This document shows positions 34,918-44,055 of a DNA stretch of 64,000 nt, in pieces. Each line of letters starts with the position of its first letter. The stretch's first letter is position 1. The stretch comes from Streptomyces sp. NBC_00582 (GTDB lineage Bacteria > Actinomycetota > Actinomycetes > Streptomycetales > Streptomycetaceae), in contig NZ_CP107773.1 of NCBI RefSeq assembly GCF_036345155.1, forward strand, positions 124,001 to 188,000, given 5' to 3'. The position numbers and the translations under genes are program-made. The notes beneath the pieces are model-generated. The model saw only the letters and a list, made by a program, of their open reading frames with translations, did no database searches and was not told the DNA's origin.

Positions 34918-37088
34918 GAGGCAGCGGAGTCCTGGGGGAGGTTGGTGGTCACGGTGGTGGAGAGGCTGCTTGCGGGTCGGGCGGTGTAGAACTGGTCGGC
35001 CCATTTCTGGCGAACGTCGGGCCCCCACGCGGCGAGGTCGATGAAGAGCTGGCCCCAGTGGGGTGTCAGGTCCTGCGGGGCGGCCTTGCGGATGATCCTG
35101 GCCAGGGGGACGCGCAGGGCGTGCGCGTCCGGTGCGCGCAGGAGGTTGAGGACCGCGGCCCGGGTGGGCAGGTCGGCGGGGCCGCGCAGAGGGGATCCAG
35201 CGGAGCCGAAGGCCCGCATCAGCCGTGCAAGAGGTGCGCCGCCGTAGAGTTCGGCACGGCTGTTCGTGCGACGGTGCATCGCGAAGAGGCCAGCGGTGAG
35301 CAGAGCGGCATGCTGGAGATGGTCGGGCACCATGCGCGTCACCAGCCGGCAGGCAGGTGTGTCCGGTGACGGATGGACGACCCAGGTGGCCAGTTGGGCT
35401 AAGAGGTACCGGCTTCGGGGGTGTGCGTACCAGCGGCCCAGCTGCCTCGACAGTGTGAAGGCGAGTTCCCCTGTCTCGCCGTGGCTGACTGGGGAATGGT
35501 GGCCGCTGCGCCTCGAATGCGGGGGTGCCGCAGTCGTGCTGGCGGCGGTGACGAATAGGAAGCTGTCATCGTCGGCGTCCACGGAAGCGCTGGCAGATAC
35601 ACCCGGGCTGCCCGGGGCGTCGGGTTCGAAAGAGAACAGCTCCATCTGCATGGACGACGCCGGTGGAAGGTCGGTCGTCGTGGGGGACACCTCAGGCGCG
35701 GCCTCGGAGTCGTCGGCTATCAGGTGGGAGACGGCTCCGGCCAGCAGCGTGCGGCGTCGGCCGTGTGCCCCCGTGGCGGAGCAGGCGGCCGCGAACAGCA
35801 GCGCAACCTGCTCGTCGGGCTTGGCGTCGAGGAACTGCGGATCGTGCAGAAGACCGGACCCGAATCCGGGGGGCAGGACCGTTCCGGCGGATCGGTCCGC
35901 GAGGTGGTGGGGAGCGACGGTCCGTGCCTGGCGCCGGAAGTGCATGACTGTATGGGCCGCGGCCGCGCTGCGCGTGTCGGCGAGCAGCATCGCTGGCAGC
36001 GTGATCCGCCGTTGGTGGACGATGACCGAGTGGTCCCGGACGGCCAGGCCGACCGCGACGACGTCCGGGGTGCGTCCGGTCCGGGCGGCGGCTTGGCGTA
36101 CGGCGTGGGCCCAACTGCCCTCAGGGGCACGCCACCAGCGTTCCAGCAGGGGCGCCTGGTCCTGGTCGCTGGTGAGTCGGTGGGTGATGAACTTCTGGCC
36201 CTCCTTGACATCGACCAGGTCACGGCTGCCGGGCAGCGTCGCAACCGAACTCCCCTTCAGCTCGGGGTGCTTCATGCGCCACCCCTGGGTCAGTAGCACC
36301 TGACGGACCATGCCGTCGATCTCGGGCAACAGCAGCATCCGGCGCGGCTGCCAGGTCAGCCCATCCAGCTCACTGCCCACCGGGATCTCTTCGGTTCCCG
36401 CGCTCGGCGTGTGCGTGAAGGACGCGCGCCCCAGAACGCCGGGCGCCGCCATGAGCCGCCAGGTCAGCTGCTCGGCGACCGTTCCCGCGGGATGCCACAC
36501 CACGCCGCCCGTCTGGGCGGCAGCTCGTCCCAACGCCGCCCCTCTGCCGTAGACGGCCTGCTTCGAGCGGATCTTTCCTCCCGTGGCCCACATCTGCTGG
36601 ACCAGCAGCAGGTGTGCTGCGCGGCACGCGCTGACCGGGATCGAGGCGTGCAGCGGCCGGTGGTCGACCAGGAGCGGTCGGCTGATCGCGGCGGCCGGAT
36701 CTAGATACAGCACCGGCAGCCGCGCCGCGGGCCTGTCGGCAAGGTGCCGCAGAGTCCCGTCCTGGAACAGCGGCGAGCGCGGATGGAAGAGATCCAGATC
36801 CTCCTCGTGTTCGCGAACCCATCGCCGCGCCGGCTCCAGGGCGATGCCGTTGCGCACCTGGCGCACATAGGCATCGTGATCCCTCGGTCCGCACCCGGCC
36901 TGGTAGGCGATCACCGTCAGCAGTCGAACGGTCGCTGACCAGACCAGCGGGTCCGCGGCCGCGAGGTGCAGACGGTCCGCTTGCTCGAGTACCTGCAGGA
37001 CGCCCATCGTGTCTGTTCGCCCTGTGTCGTCGACGACATCGATCCACGGCTGGGTCGCCAGGCTGAAACTGGCGGAGGGTGTGCTCAC
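34914..37088 (-). CDS. cas8e: Cas8e (Cse1)-Cas11 (Cse2) single-chain fusion
   Basis: 724 residues from GTG 37088 (GTGA overlap with the helicase). The N-terminal about 460 residues resemble Cse1/Cas8e: a FSLATQPWIDVV start and a large alpha/beta region ending near ALLFAAACSATG. A low-complexity acidic linker (about 465-545) leads to a helical domain. Its features, LARLMRAFGSAG, VLNLLRAPD, LARIIRKA and WGPDVRQKWADQFY, match Cse2/Cas11. Separate cse2 is missing between cas8e and cas7e, supporting a fusion. Cas8e recognises the PAM and Cas11 stabilises the R-loop. Confidence 0.8.
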   Translation of the reverse strand: MSTPSASFSLATQPWIDVVDDTGRTDTMGVLQVLEQADRLHLAAADPLVWSATVRLLTVIAYQAGCGPRDHDAYVRQVRNGIALEPARRWVREHEEDLDLFHPRSPLFQDGTLRHLADRPAARLPVLYLDPAAAISRPLLVDHRPLHASIPVSACRAAHLLLVQQMWATGGKIRSKQAVYGRGAALGRAAAQTGGVVWHPAGTVAEQLTWRLMAAPGVLGRASFTHTPSAGTEEIPVGSELDGLTWQPRRMLLLPEIDGMVRQVLLTQGWRMKHPELKGSSVATLPGSRDLVDVKEGQKFITHRLTSDQDQAPLLERWWRAPEGSWAHAVRQAAARTGRTPDVVAVGLAVRDHSVIVHQRRITLPAMLLADTRSAAAAHTVMHFRRQARTVAPHHLADRSAGTVLPPGFGSGLLHDPQFLDAKPDEQVALLFAAACSATGAHGRRRTLLAGAVSHLIADDSEAAPEVSPTTTDLPPASSMQMELFSFEPDAPGSPGVSASASVDADDDSFLFVTAASTTAAPPHSRRSGHHSPVSHGETGELAFTLSRQLGRWYAHPRSRYLLAQLATWVVHPSPDTPACRLVTRMVPDHLQHAALLTAGLFAMHRRTNSRAELYGGAPLARLMRAFGSAGSPLRGPADLPTRAAVLNLLRAPDAHALRVPLARIIRKAAPQDLTPHWGQLFIDLAAWGPDVRQKWADQFYTARPASSLSTTVTTNLPQDSAAS

Positions 37089-38818
37089 GCGGCGATCGCC
37101 TCGTCGTCCAGTTGGTCGGCCAGAGCGTGCAGGGCGGCGGCGTCGTCCGGAGCGTGGGTCAGTTCCTGGGTGCCGGCCACGGCCCTCAGCGCATTGGCCA
37201 GCCAGTACGTCTCGGTGGTGCCCTCGGCTACGAGGTAGTGGGCGGGCGCCTCCTGGCCGTCCCGTTGGCCCCGGCCTTCGCCTTGCAGCAGCTTCTTGCC
37301 GCCGGTCAGGACGTCGGCGAACACGGTGACCCTAGGCGTGTCGGTAGCTGTCTGGCCGGTTCCGGCGACATTGGCCTCAGATGCCTGCAGGTTCATGCCC
37401 TGGACGACGTTCGTGACGCACACCAGCGCGCGGCCGGTCTGGAACGCCGTGCGCTTGAGCTCGCGCAGGCCCGGCGCTTCCCCGGTGATCGCCACCACCT
37501 TGTCGGGAAGTCCGCGGGAGTGGAGCTCGCCTGCGATGGACTTGGCCAGCAGGTCCACGTTCTCCAGGAACCATGCGGGAACGATGACTTGGCAGCCGCG
37601 CCCGACCAGCTCTGCGACATGACGGGCGACGTACGGGGCTTTGAGCAGGGACGCCTTCTGTACCCGCCTGAGTGCGCTCGCCTGGTGGTCGGTCTCCGCC
37701 TCGAGGTCCTCGTTCACCGCCAGGCCGTGGCGGCGGCGGAACTCCTCCCAGGTGGCCTCGTAGTGGGCGTGATCATTCGGGCTGAGACGGATCGGGTGGA
37801 TCTCGCGGTGCTGCGGTGGCAGCCCCAGCTCTTCCTGGGAGGCGCTTGCGCCGACGCCGCCGCGGTATAGCAGCGTCTTGACTTTCTCCGTGGGGTCGGC
37901 GACGGCCCTGCCCTTGCCCGGGGTGAGACGCAGGCCATGCAGCCAGTCGAGGTACTCCGCTCCGGTCAGGGTCTGTGGCGGGGCGGTCCGGGCAGCGTGG
38001 GCGATCAAGTCCGCCGCGTACGCGGTTTCCGCGAGCTTGGAGAACGGGGTGGCGCTCGTCGGTATGAAGAACGGCTTCGTTCCGGCCTGGGGATGGGTGA
38101 GCCGGTACAGCAGACGTGACCGGATGGACTGCGGATCTGCCGCCATCTGCGATTCATCGAGGACCACCGCGTCCCAGGACAGCCGTGAGTCCCCCCACTG
38201 CGCGGCGAACCGGGCTGCCTCGTCCGACGGAAGGTCGTGCAGGCGAAGTTGCGGATGTTCGAACAGTCGCACGAGCTTCTCGGGGTTTGTCACCACCCAG
38301 CGGCGCCTGGGGGCAGCCTCGCAGAAGTAGTCGATGGCCAGCTGCCACACCGGAATCATGGACAAGGTAGTGATCACCAGGACCAGTTCCACCGGTAGGC
38401 GGCTCAGCGCGGTGAGCACCATCGCCGTCTTGCCTGACCCGGTCGGGGACACGAGCAAGAAGCCCGGGGCCTTGGCAACCTGGGCGTCCTGGATCGCCTG
38501 CACGCGCGGTATCTGATGAGGCCTCAGTTGGGGGCGCACCCCACCAGCCGAAGACTCTATGGCCGGGGCGTCGTTGAGAAGGTCCTCGATGAGACGTTCA
38601 AGCGAGTGTGGCACCGCCGCGTAACGGGAGAGCCCCGCCGGCAGTCGCCGGCCGTAGTACACCGGCAGGCCCCAGTCCTGGTGCCGGCTGACGTCCGGGT
38701 ACTGCAGGGCGTCTGGGAGTAGGACATGGACCCGCGAGGGGGAGGTGGGCCCTGCCGAGAGGGTCGTTCTCCCGGCGCCAGGCCGGGAGGGTGGATGAGC
38801 GATGGGCATAGCGGGCAT
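37085..38818 (-). CDS. SNF2/DEAD-like helicase in the cas3 position, without HD nuclease
   Basis: 577 residues from ATG 38818 (GGAGAG upstream); the frame is open to 39061. Walker A SPTGSGKT is at about 124-131, Walker B LDESQ at about 220-224 (DESQ is SNF2-like rather than DEAH), TSATPFS is motif III, and motif VI is QGEGRGQR near 512. The first about 75 residues and the C-terminus show no HD-phosphohydrolase motif, so no Cas3 nuclease is present. It is coupled by GTGA to cas8e. It may remodel Cascade-bound DNA and pass it to another effector. Confidence 0.8.
   Translation of the reverse strand: MPAMPIAHPPSRPGAGRTTLSAGPTSPSRVHVLLPDALQYPDVSRHQDWGLPVYYGRRLPAGLSRYAAVPHSLERLIEDLLNDAPAIESSAGGVRPQLRPHQIPRVQAIQDAQVAKAPGFLLVSPTGSGKTAMVLTALSRLPVELVLVITTLSMIPVWQLAIDYFCEAAPRRRWVVTNPEKLVRLFEHPQLRLHDLPSDEAARFAAQWGDSRLSWDAVVLDESQMAADPQSIRSRLLYRLTHPQAGTKPFFIPTSATPFSKLAETAYAADLIAHAARTAPPQTLTGAEYLDWLHGLRLTPGKGRAVADPTEKVKTLLYRGGVGASASQEELGLPPQHREIHPIRLSPNDHAHYEATWEEFRRRHGLAVNEDLEAETDHQASALRRVQKASLLKAPYVARHVAELVGRGCQVIVPAWFLENVDLLAKSIAGELHSRGLPDKVVAITGEAPGLRELKRTAFQTGRALVCVTNVVQGMNLQASEANVAGTGQTATDTPRVTVFADVLTGGKKLLQGEGRGQRDGQEAPAHYLVAEGTTETYWLANALRAVAGTQELTHAPDDAAALHALADQLDDEAIAA
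38769..38789. repeat. Perfect 8-bp-stem hairpin in the helicase 5' region
   Basis: CTCCCGGC (38769-38776) pairs with GCCGGGAG (38782-38789) around a 5-base loop. The shape resembles a type I-E repeat hairpin, but it occurs once. It overlaps the beginning of the helicase frame, so it may be a regulatory structure or simply coding sequence. Confidence 0.25.
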
Positions 38819-39017
38819 GCGTGTTCGGGCTCTCCGTCTGCGGTTGCGGTTCGGGGGCACTGAGGTTGGCGCTGAGAGCGCTGTTCGAGATGTGCTTGAG
38901 GCGCTGGCCGGGGGTGATGCCGGTGTTCGGTCACCACCGGAGATTTCGGTCCCTGGGACGACGCCGGACATCCGGGCAGCTTCACCGGAGGCGTGGGGCG
39001 CGACTGTGAGCAGGTGA

Positions 39018-41255
39018 TCACGGGAGTTTCTGCAGGTGCCGCCGCACGCGCTCCTCATCACGGCGGCTCACGCCTGCGTAGATCCCGACGGCCTCTTCAT
39101 AGAGGATGCGTGCCAGGTCGGTTTGGCCGGTCTCCAGGACGGTGTGGCCGAGCAGTTCCCGGCTGTGTGCACTCCAGCGTGCCGAACGGGTGGCGTCGCA
39201 CTCGTCGACGGCGCGGCGACCGTACTCCTCGCCCTTTGCCGAGTCGCCTCCGGCAGCGTGGGCTCGGGCGAGCCACGCGAGCGCCCGTGCAGCGTCGAGG
39301 GGGTCCGGAACGTTCAGCAGCGTCGTGCGGGCGGCGGCCAGAGTTTCGATCGCCTCGATGGCTCTGCCACGGGCGAGTTGGGCTTGGCCGAGGCAGACGT
39401 TGGTGATCGCCACGGCCCGTGTGTACGTGGCTCGGTCGCGTTCGGAGTCACTCGTGCGGGCCAGCTCGGCCCGCTGTTCTCGTGCTAGGAGCAGGAACTG
39501 CTCGGCCTGTGCCGGCAGCCCGGTGTACACGTGCGTCGCGCCGATCTCGTGCCGCGCCTGGGATTCAGCGCGGCGGTCCTGAGCGGCGAGCGCCAGATCC
39601 AGTACGGCGTTGAACGTTCTGGCGGCGTCTTCGAAGCGGCCGATACCGCGAAGGGCGACGCCCCAGGTGTTGAGCATTTCTATCTCGGCGGGCCGATTCC
39701 CGCATCGCCGCGCGGCCTGGAGACCCAGGTCGTGGCTTTCGGACCATAGCTGGTAGTTGTGTGATGAGCGGAGGTACGGCCAGATGGCGTGGGCCAGCTG
39801 CCAGGTGGAGGCGTCGAGGTCGCCGGCGGCCGCGGCGCGGATTGCGGGCAGCAGATTGTGCTGCTGGGCGTCGAGCCAGGCCAGTGCGGAGTCGGCGTCG
39901 CCAAAGTGGAGCGGTTCAGCGGGCGGGTAGAGGTAGGAGCGTTCCAGCGGTCGATGATGGGGCGTCACGGCTTGCTCGGCGCTGCTGGCATTGAAGAGGA
40001 AGAAGTCGGTGCACCGCCGCAGGGTCTCCTCCGCCTCGCCGACGGTTGCCTCCGCTGTCGCTCGGGACCGGGCGTGCGCGCGGGCTTCGTCGTGAAGGCG
40101 ATATACAGGTCCGCGAAACGGCTCCTCGTCGCTGACGGCTTGGATGAGTTGCAGGTCTCGCAGTCTCTCCAACTCGCGGGCCGCGTCGGCATGTGTCAAG
40201 TCACAGACGGCGGCGGCCATCGGCGGGTCGAAGTCGACGACAGAGGCGGCGCCCATCCGGCGGTAGATAGCGGGGGCGGGTGTGTCGCGGGGCAGCGACG
40301 AGTAGGCGCGGTCGAGGGCTGTGGTCACGGCCGTCTCCTGGAGAGTGAGCAGGGGATGAAGGTTGTCCGCGGAGCGGCTACCGACGGGCCCGCAGGTGAC
40401 GTCGGTGAGGGATCGGGCAGGCCGGGCGGCGAGTTGGGTGACCATCAGTGCGATCGCCATGGGGAAGCCGGCCGAACGTCGGGTGATCTCCGCGATGGCC
40501 CCGGGCTCGCGGGCAACGCGCTGTTCGCCCAGGCAGCGAGTGAGGAGCTGCCGAGTGGCGTCCTCGCCAAACGGCTCCAACTCGTGGAGCACGGCACCGT
40601 CAGGCGCTAGCTCGTTGAGCTGGTCCTGGCTGGTCACGACGACTAGGTGACCGGATCCGCCGGGAAGCAGGGCCCGGACCTGGCTGGCGTCTCGGGCGCT
40701 GTCCAGCAGAAGGCTCACCCGTCGGCCAGGGTCTTCAGCCGTGGCAGACCGCCACCAGGCCGCCAATTCGTCCACGCTGGTGGGCTGGGCTCCAGGGCGC
40801 AGTGAGCGGAGGAAGCGAGAGAGGACCTCGTCCGTACACGCTGGCCCCTCCGCCGTATAGCCGCGGAGGTCTGCGTATAGCTGCCCGCCGGTGTACTGGG
40901 AGGCGAGGTTGTGGAGTAGCCGGTTCGCCACGAAGGTCTTCCCGATGCCGCTCTTCCCGGTGACCACGACGATGCCCACGGCGTAGTCAGGCAGCGCCGT
41001 GATGCGTTCCGCCAGGGCATCGAGCGTTTCGATGCGGTCGGTGAAGGCGGCCGGCACCGGGAGCAACTGGCGGGGGATTGGCGGGTTGACGATCGCCTCG
41101 TACACGTGGACGCCGCCGTGGATGGCCCCGGCCTGAACGGCAGGCCCGTGGAAGGCGCCGCCCGAGATCGTGTTCTCGGTGGTCCCGCCGAGCGCCGATG
41201 AAAGCCTCGTTGCGGTCGCGGGCCCATCACCGCCTGCCGGGCTGACAGGGGTCAC
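39018..41255 (-). CDS. STAND (NB-ARC-TPR) NTPase A
   Basis: 745 residues from GTG 41255 (GTGA overlap with NTPase B). A short N-terminal segment GPAVQAGAIHGGVHVY is shared with NTPase B. The NTPase domain has Walker A GKSGIGKT (100-107), VSLLLDSARD (Walker B-like) and VVVTSQDQ (sensor). A winged-helix-like region follows, then many TPR-type helical repeats to the C-terminus. STAND proteins oligomerise on ligand recognition and trigger an effector. No fused effector domain is seen here. It lies 199 bp upstream of the Cascade helicase on the same strand. Confidence 0.85.
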   Translation of the reverse strand: MTPVSPAGGDGPATATRLSSALGGTTENTISGGAFHGPAVQAGAIHGGVHVYEAIVNPPIPRQLLPVPAAFTDRIETLDALAERITALPDYAVGIVVVTGKSGIGKTFVANRLLHNLASQYTGGQLYADLRGYTAEGPACTDEVLSRFLRSLRPGAQPTSVDELAAWWRSATAEDPGRRVSLLLDSARDASQVRALLPGGSGHLVVVTSQDQLNELAPDGAVLHELEPFGEDATRQLLTRCLGEQRVAREPGAIAEITRRSAGFPMAIALMVTQLAARPARSLTDVTCGPVGSRSADNLHPLLTLQETAVTTALDRAYSSLPRDTPAPAIYRRMGAASVVDFDPPMAAAVCDLTHADAARELERLRDLQLIQAVSDEEPFRGPVYRLHDEARAHARSRATAEATVGEAEETLRRCTDFFLFNASSAEQAVTPHHRPLERSYLYPPAEPLHFGDADSALAWLDAQQHNLLPAIRAAAAGDLDASTWQLAHAIWPYLRSSHNYQLWSESHDLGLQAARRCGNRPAEIEMLNTWGVALRGIGRFEDAARTFNAVLDLALAAQDRRAESQARHEIGATHVYTGLPAQAEQFLLLAREQRAELARTSDSERDRATYTRAVAITNVCLGQAQLARGRAIEAIETLAAARTTLLNVPDPLDAARALAWLARAHAAGGDSAKGEEYGRRAVDECDATRSARWSAHSRELLGHTVLETGQTDLARILYEEAVGIYAGVSRRDEERVRRHLQKLP

Positions 41256-43333
41256 AGAGCATCTGCCAGGGCTCGGACCCGTTCGGCGTCCGCAGGACGG
41301 ATCGGCGCATACAGGCCCATGGCCTGCCGGTAGCAGCTGGCTGCGAGGATGTCGTCCCCGCGGGCCCGGTGTGCGCCGCCGAGCATCTCCAGTGTGCGGG
41401 CCCGCCATCGGGTGCTGCCTGCCTCGGCGAACGTCCGCAGCGCCCCTTCCAAGCCGGCGACACCGGCCTCCGGGTCGCCGAGCAGGACGAGGGTGTGTCC
41501 GTGCAGGGCGAGCGCGCGGGCCGCGTCGTAGGGGTCGTCCACGTTCATAAGGAGCTCGTGGGCGCCGGCGAACTGCTCGAGTGCGCGGCGCGTATGTCCG
41601 TCGGCCAGGTCGATTTCACCGAGGAGGACTGACACCAGGGCGACGCCTCGCCGGTAGTCGCACGACAGCCACTTTTCCGCTGCCCGGGTGAGGTGCGGCC
41701 GGGCAACCTTGGTACGTCCGCTCTCGAGATGGCACGCGCCAAGACCGAGCAGCGCCTGGCCCTCGTCGCGTGCGTCGCCCGCGGCCTGTGCGGCCTCCAA
41801 CGCCTCGGCGTACCAGGTGATGGCCTCGTCCAGGCGTCCAGCCGAACTCAATCCGATGGCACCCGAGTTCAGCATCTGCCGGACGGCTGGCTGATTGCCT
41901 TCCCGCCGCGCGGCGGCCAGGCCCATCTCGTGCGCTGCGACCCAAAGCTCGTACGGGTGTTGGCGTAAGAACAGCGGCCAAAACGCGTCGACCAGCCAGA
42001 CGAGCTCGTTCCAGCCCATCTTCTCCATGGCCCGCAGGACGCCGAGGAGATTCCCCTGGTGGGACGCCAGCCACGCGATCGCCCCCGCTTCGTCCTGAAA
42101 GGGGGGACGTACGGTCGGCGAGGGCAGCCCCTGGGTCTTGCGGAGGGTGGCCTGAGAAGGGGTGAGCCGGATCTGCGCATGCGTGGCGATCTCCAGCATC
42201 CATGTGCACAGCCGCCGCAGCACGCCCTCGCGGGTCGGCTCGTCGTCGTGCTGCATGGCCAGGCGGCGGGCGTGCTCGCCCACGACTTCGCTCATCCTGT
42301 AGCGGACCGGCGGGATTTCATCGGGGGCGATCGCTTCCAGCAGGTGCTCGTCGGCCAGGACCTCAAGCAGCCATTCCGCATCGCCCCATTCAAGGCGGCA
42401 GGCGGCGGCCACCGCGTCGGGGTCGAAGTCGTCGACGGGCATCAGACCGAGGAACCGGTAGACACGTTGCCCGGTTGGTTCCAGGTTCGCGTAGGTCTCG
42501 TCCAGTGCAGCGTGCATGGCCATGGAGGCGTAGTCCTTGTGGTGTGAGGTGTCGGTCGTGCGGCGGGCGAGGGCGTCGGCGGCAGACGAGAGGCTGCGGT
42601 GGGGGCGGGCGGCCAGGCGGGCGCCGGTCAGGACGAGCGGGAGCGCCAGACAGGCGCAGGCCCGCGTCAGGCGAGAGGTGGCCTCGGGCTCGGCCTCCAT
42701 CCGGGCCTCACCCGTGAACCGGCAAAGGAGTTCGAGTGCTGCGCTGGGCGCGAACGGGCCGAGTGGGTGGAGCTCGGCGCCGTCGACGCCGAGCTCCCAC
42801 AGAAGGGAGCGGCTCGTCACGACGGTCATGCTGGAGTCGCCTGCGGGCAGCAGAGGCCTGACCTGCTCGGGCGCTACGGCGTTGTCGAGGAGGACCGAGA
42901 CATTCCGGTGGGCTGTGACAGAGCGCCACAGCGAGGTCTGCTCGGACAGGTCTGCCGGAAGGGTGTCCAGACCGAACGTGTGGAGCCACTGCTGGAGAAC
43001 CATCTCCGGCAGCTTCGGCCCTGTCGGACTGCGTAGATCCGCGTACAACTGCCCGTCAGGGTAGGCGCTGTGACCGTGAAGCCATTGCGCGGCCAGCGCG
43101 CTCTTGCCGACTCCTGCGAGTCCGCTGAGCACGATGAGGCTGGCTCCGCCGTCGCGGGCCGCGTCCAGGGCACGGACCTCCTCCTGTCGGTTGGTGAAGT
43201 GGCGCGGAATACGCGGCGCCGGGCTACGGCTCGCCATGACCGACGCGTGGTAGTGGATGCCGCCGGAAACAGATCCGGCCTGCACGGCCACCCCGCTCAA
43301 GTGGGCCGACCCACCGATCTCATTGGTCGTCAT
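41252..43333 (-). CDS. STAND (NB-ARC-TPR) NTPase B
   Basis: 693 residues from ATG 43333, overlapping the small upstream gene (ATGA). N-terminal GVAVQAGSVSGGIHYH is followed by Walker A GLAGVGKS (71-78), VSVLLDNAV and MTVVTSRSLL. A winged-helix-like region with DDFDPDAVAAAC and about 300 residues of TPR-like repeats follow. The architecture parallels NTPase A, suggesting duplication. Such NB-ARC-TPR proteins are common in Streptomyces (AfsR-like region without the SARP domain), so a purely regulatory role is an alternative to defence. Confidence 0.85.
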   Translation of the reverse strand: MTTNEIGGSAHLSGVAVQAGSVSGGIHYHASVMASRSPAPRIPRHFTNRQEEVRALDAARDGGASLIVLSGLAGVGKSALAAQWLHGHSAYPDGQLYADLRSPTGPKLPEMVLQQWLHTFGLDTLPADLSEQTSLWRSVTAHRNVSVLLDNAVAPEQVRPLLPAGDSSMTVVTSRSLLWELGVDGAELHPLGPFAPSAALELLCRFTGEARMEAEPEATSRLTRACACLALPLVLTGARLAARPHRSLSSAADALARRTTDTSHHKDYASMAMHAALDETYANLEPTGQRVYRFLGLMPVDDFDPDAVAAACRLEWGDAEWLLEVLADEHLLEAIAPDEIPPVRYRMSEVVGEHARRLAMQHDDEPTREGVLRRLCTWMLEIATHAQIRLTPSQATLRKTQGLPSPTVRPPFQDEAGAIAWLASHQGNLLGVLRAMEKMGWNELVWLVDAFWPLFLRQHPYELWVAAHEMGLAAARREGNQPAVRQMLNSGAIGLSSAGRLDEAITWYAEALEAAQAAGDARDEGQALLGLGACHLESGRTKVARPHLTRAAEKWLSCDYRRGVALVSVLLGEIDLADGHTRRALEQFAGAHELLMNVDDPYDAARALALHGHTLVLLGDPEAGVAGLEGALRTFAEAGSTRWRARTLEMLGGAHRARGDDILAASCYRQAMGLYAPIRPADAERVRALADAL

Positions 43334-43911
43334 CGCCGCTCGCCGTAGGGAGCGAAACGCCGGGGCGCAAGTGCCGCTCGGAGCCTTCGGATTCGGATTC
43401 GGAGGAGGCCGCAGGAATTGAGATCGGTGAGCGCGGCGCACAGGTCCGGCGCTGGGGTGAAGAGTTGACCGCTGGGCTCCTGGCTGATCCACCGCAAGCC
43501 CACGGCCGTGTCGCGTGCATCGCGGGGTGGCACATCCACTGGCGGCCCAGTGACGAATGTGGCGCAGGCCGGCCACGGAAGGCTGGCGGAATCCGGCCGA
43601 ACCACGAAGTGCCAGACTCTGTCAGAAGCCCAGACGGCGCCGCGCTGGGCGCCGGACCGGTCGAGGCGGCTCAGCGCCACCGCGCCGTACCGCTGCCTGG
43701 TGAGCACGACGGCGAAGCCCTGGCCGGTGCGTACGCGGCTGATGGTCGCGCTGCACCAGGCCCTGCCCAGCGCGGCGGCGTAGTCCTCCTGCCCGGCGTC
43801 TCCCTCTGTGCACACAGGTACCTGCCACGCCGAGGGCAGCACGGCCGGAGGCTCTGCGGACATGGCGGTGATATCGGCCGGTGGCCGTACGGGCGTGGGG
43901 GTCAGGACCAC
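43330..43911 (-). CDS. Unknown protein coupled to the STAND NTPases
   Basis: 193 residues from GTG 43911 (AGGAG upstream). I do not recognise a family. It has no membrane segment or catalytic motif I can name; the C-terminus is arginine-rich (RIRIRRLRAALAPRR). Its stop overlaps the start of NTPase B (ATGA), so it belongs to the same transcription unit. It might be the effector or sensor partner of the STAND pair; that is only context. Confidence 0.6.
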   Translation of the reverse strand: MVLTPTPVRPPADITAMSAEPPAVLPSAWQVPVCTEGDAGQEDYAAALGRAWCSATISRVRTGQGFAVVLTRQRYGAVALSRLDRSGAQRGAVWASDRVWHFVVRPDSASLPWPACATFVTGPPVDVPPRDARDTAVGLRWISQEPSGQLFTPAPDLCAALTDLNSCGLLRIRIRRLRAALAPRRFAPYGERR

Positions 43912-44055
43912 GAACCGCTCCTTGCTGGCTGGTGGGGAAGGCGCGGGTCAACTGCGAGAGCGGTGCGGTGCAGAAGGCCCGGGCGCTATTCGAAGTGCGT
44001 GAGGCTGCCGCGCATGCCGTGAGGTGGCTTTGTCGATGAACCCCATGAAGGCGGG

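Noticed and set aside
37085..38818. Cas3 identity for the helicase
   Set aside because: No HD nuclease motif was found and the Walker B is DESQ; helicase motifs are SNF2/DEAD-like.
32100..39020. A conventional CRISPR array around the cas genes
   Set aside because: No run of three or more regularly spaced identical repeats is present; only two imperfect hairpins and one isolated hairpin were found.
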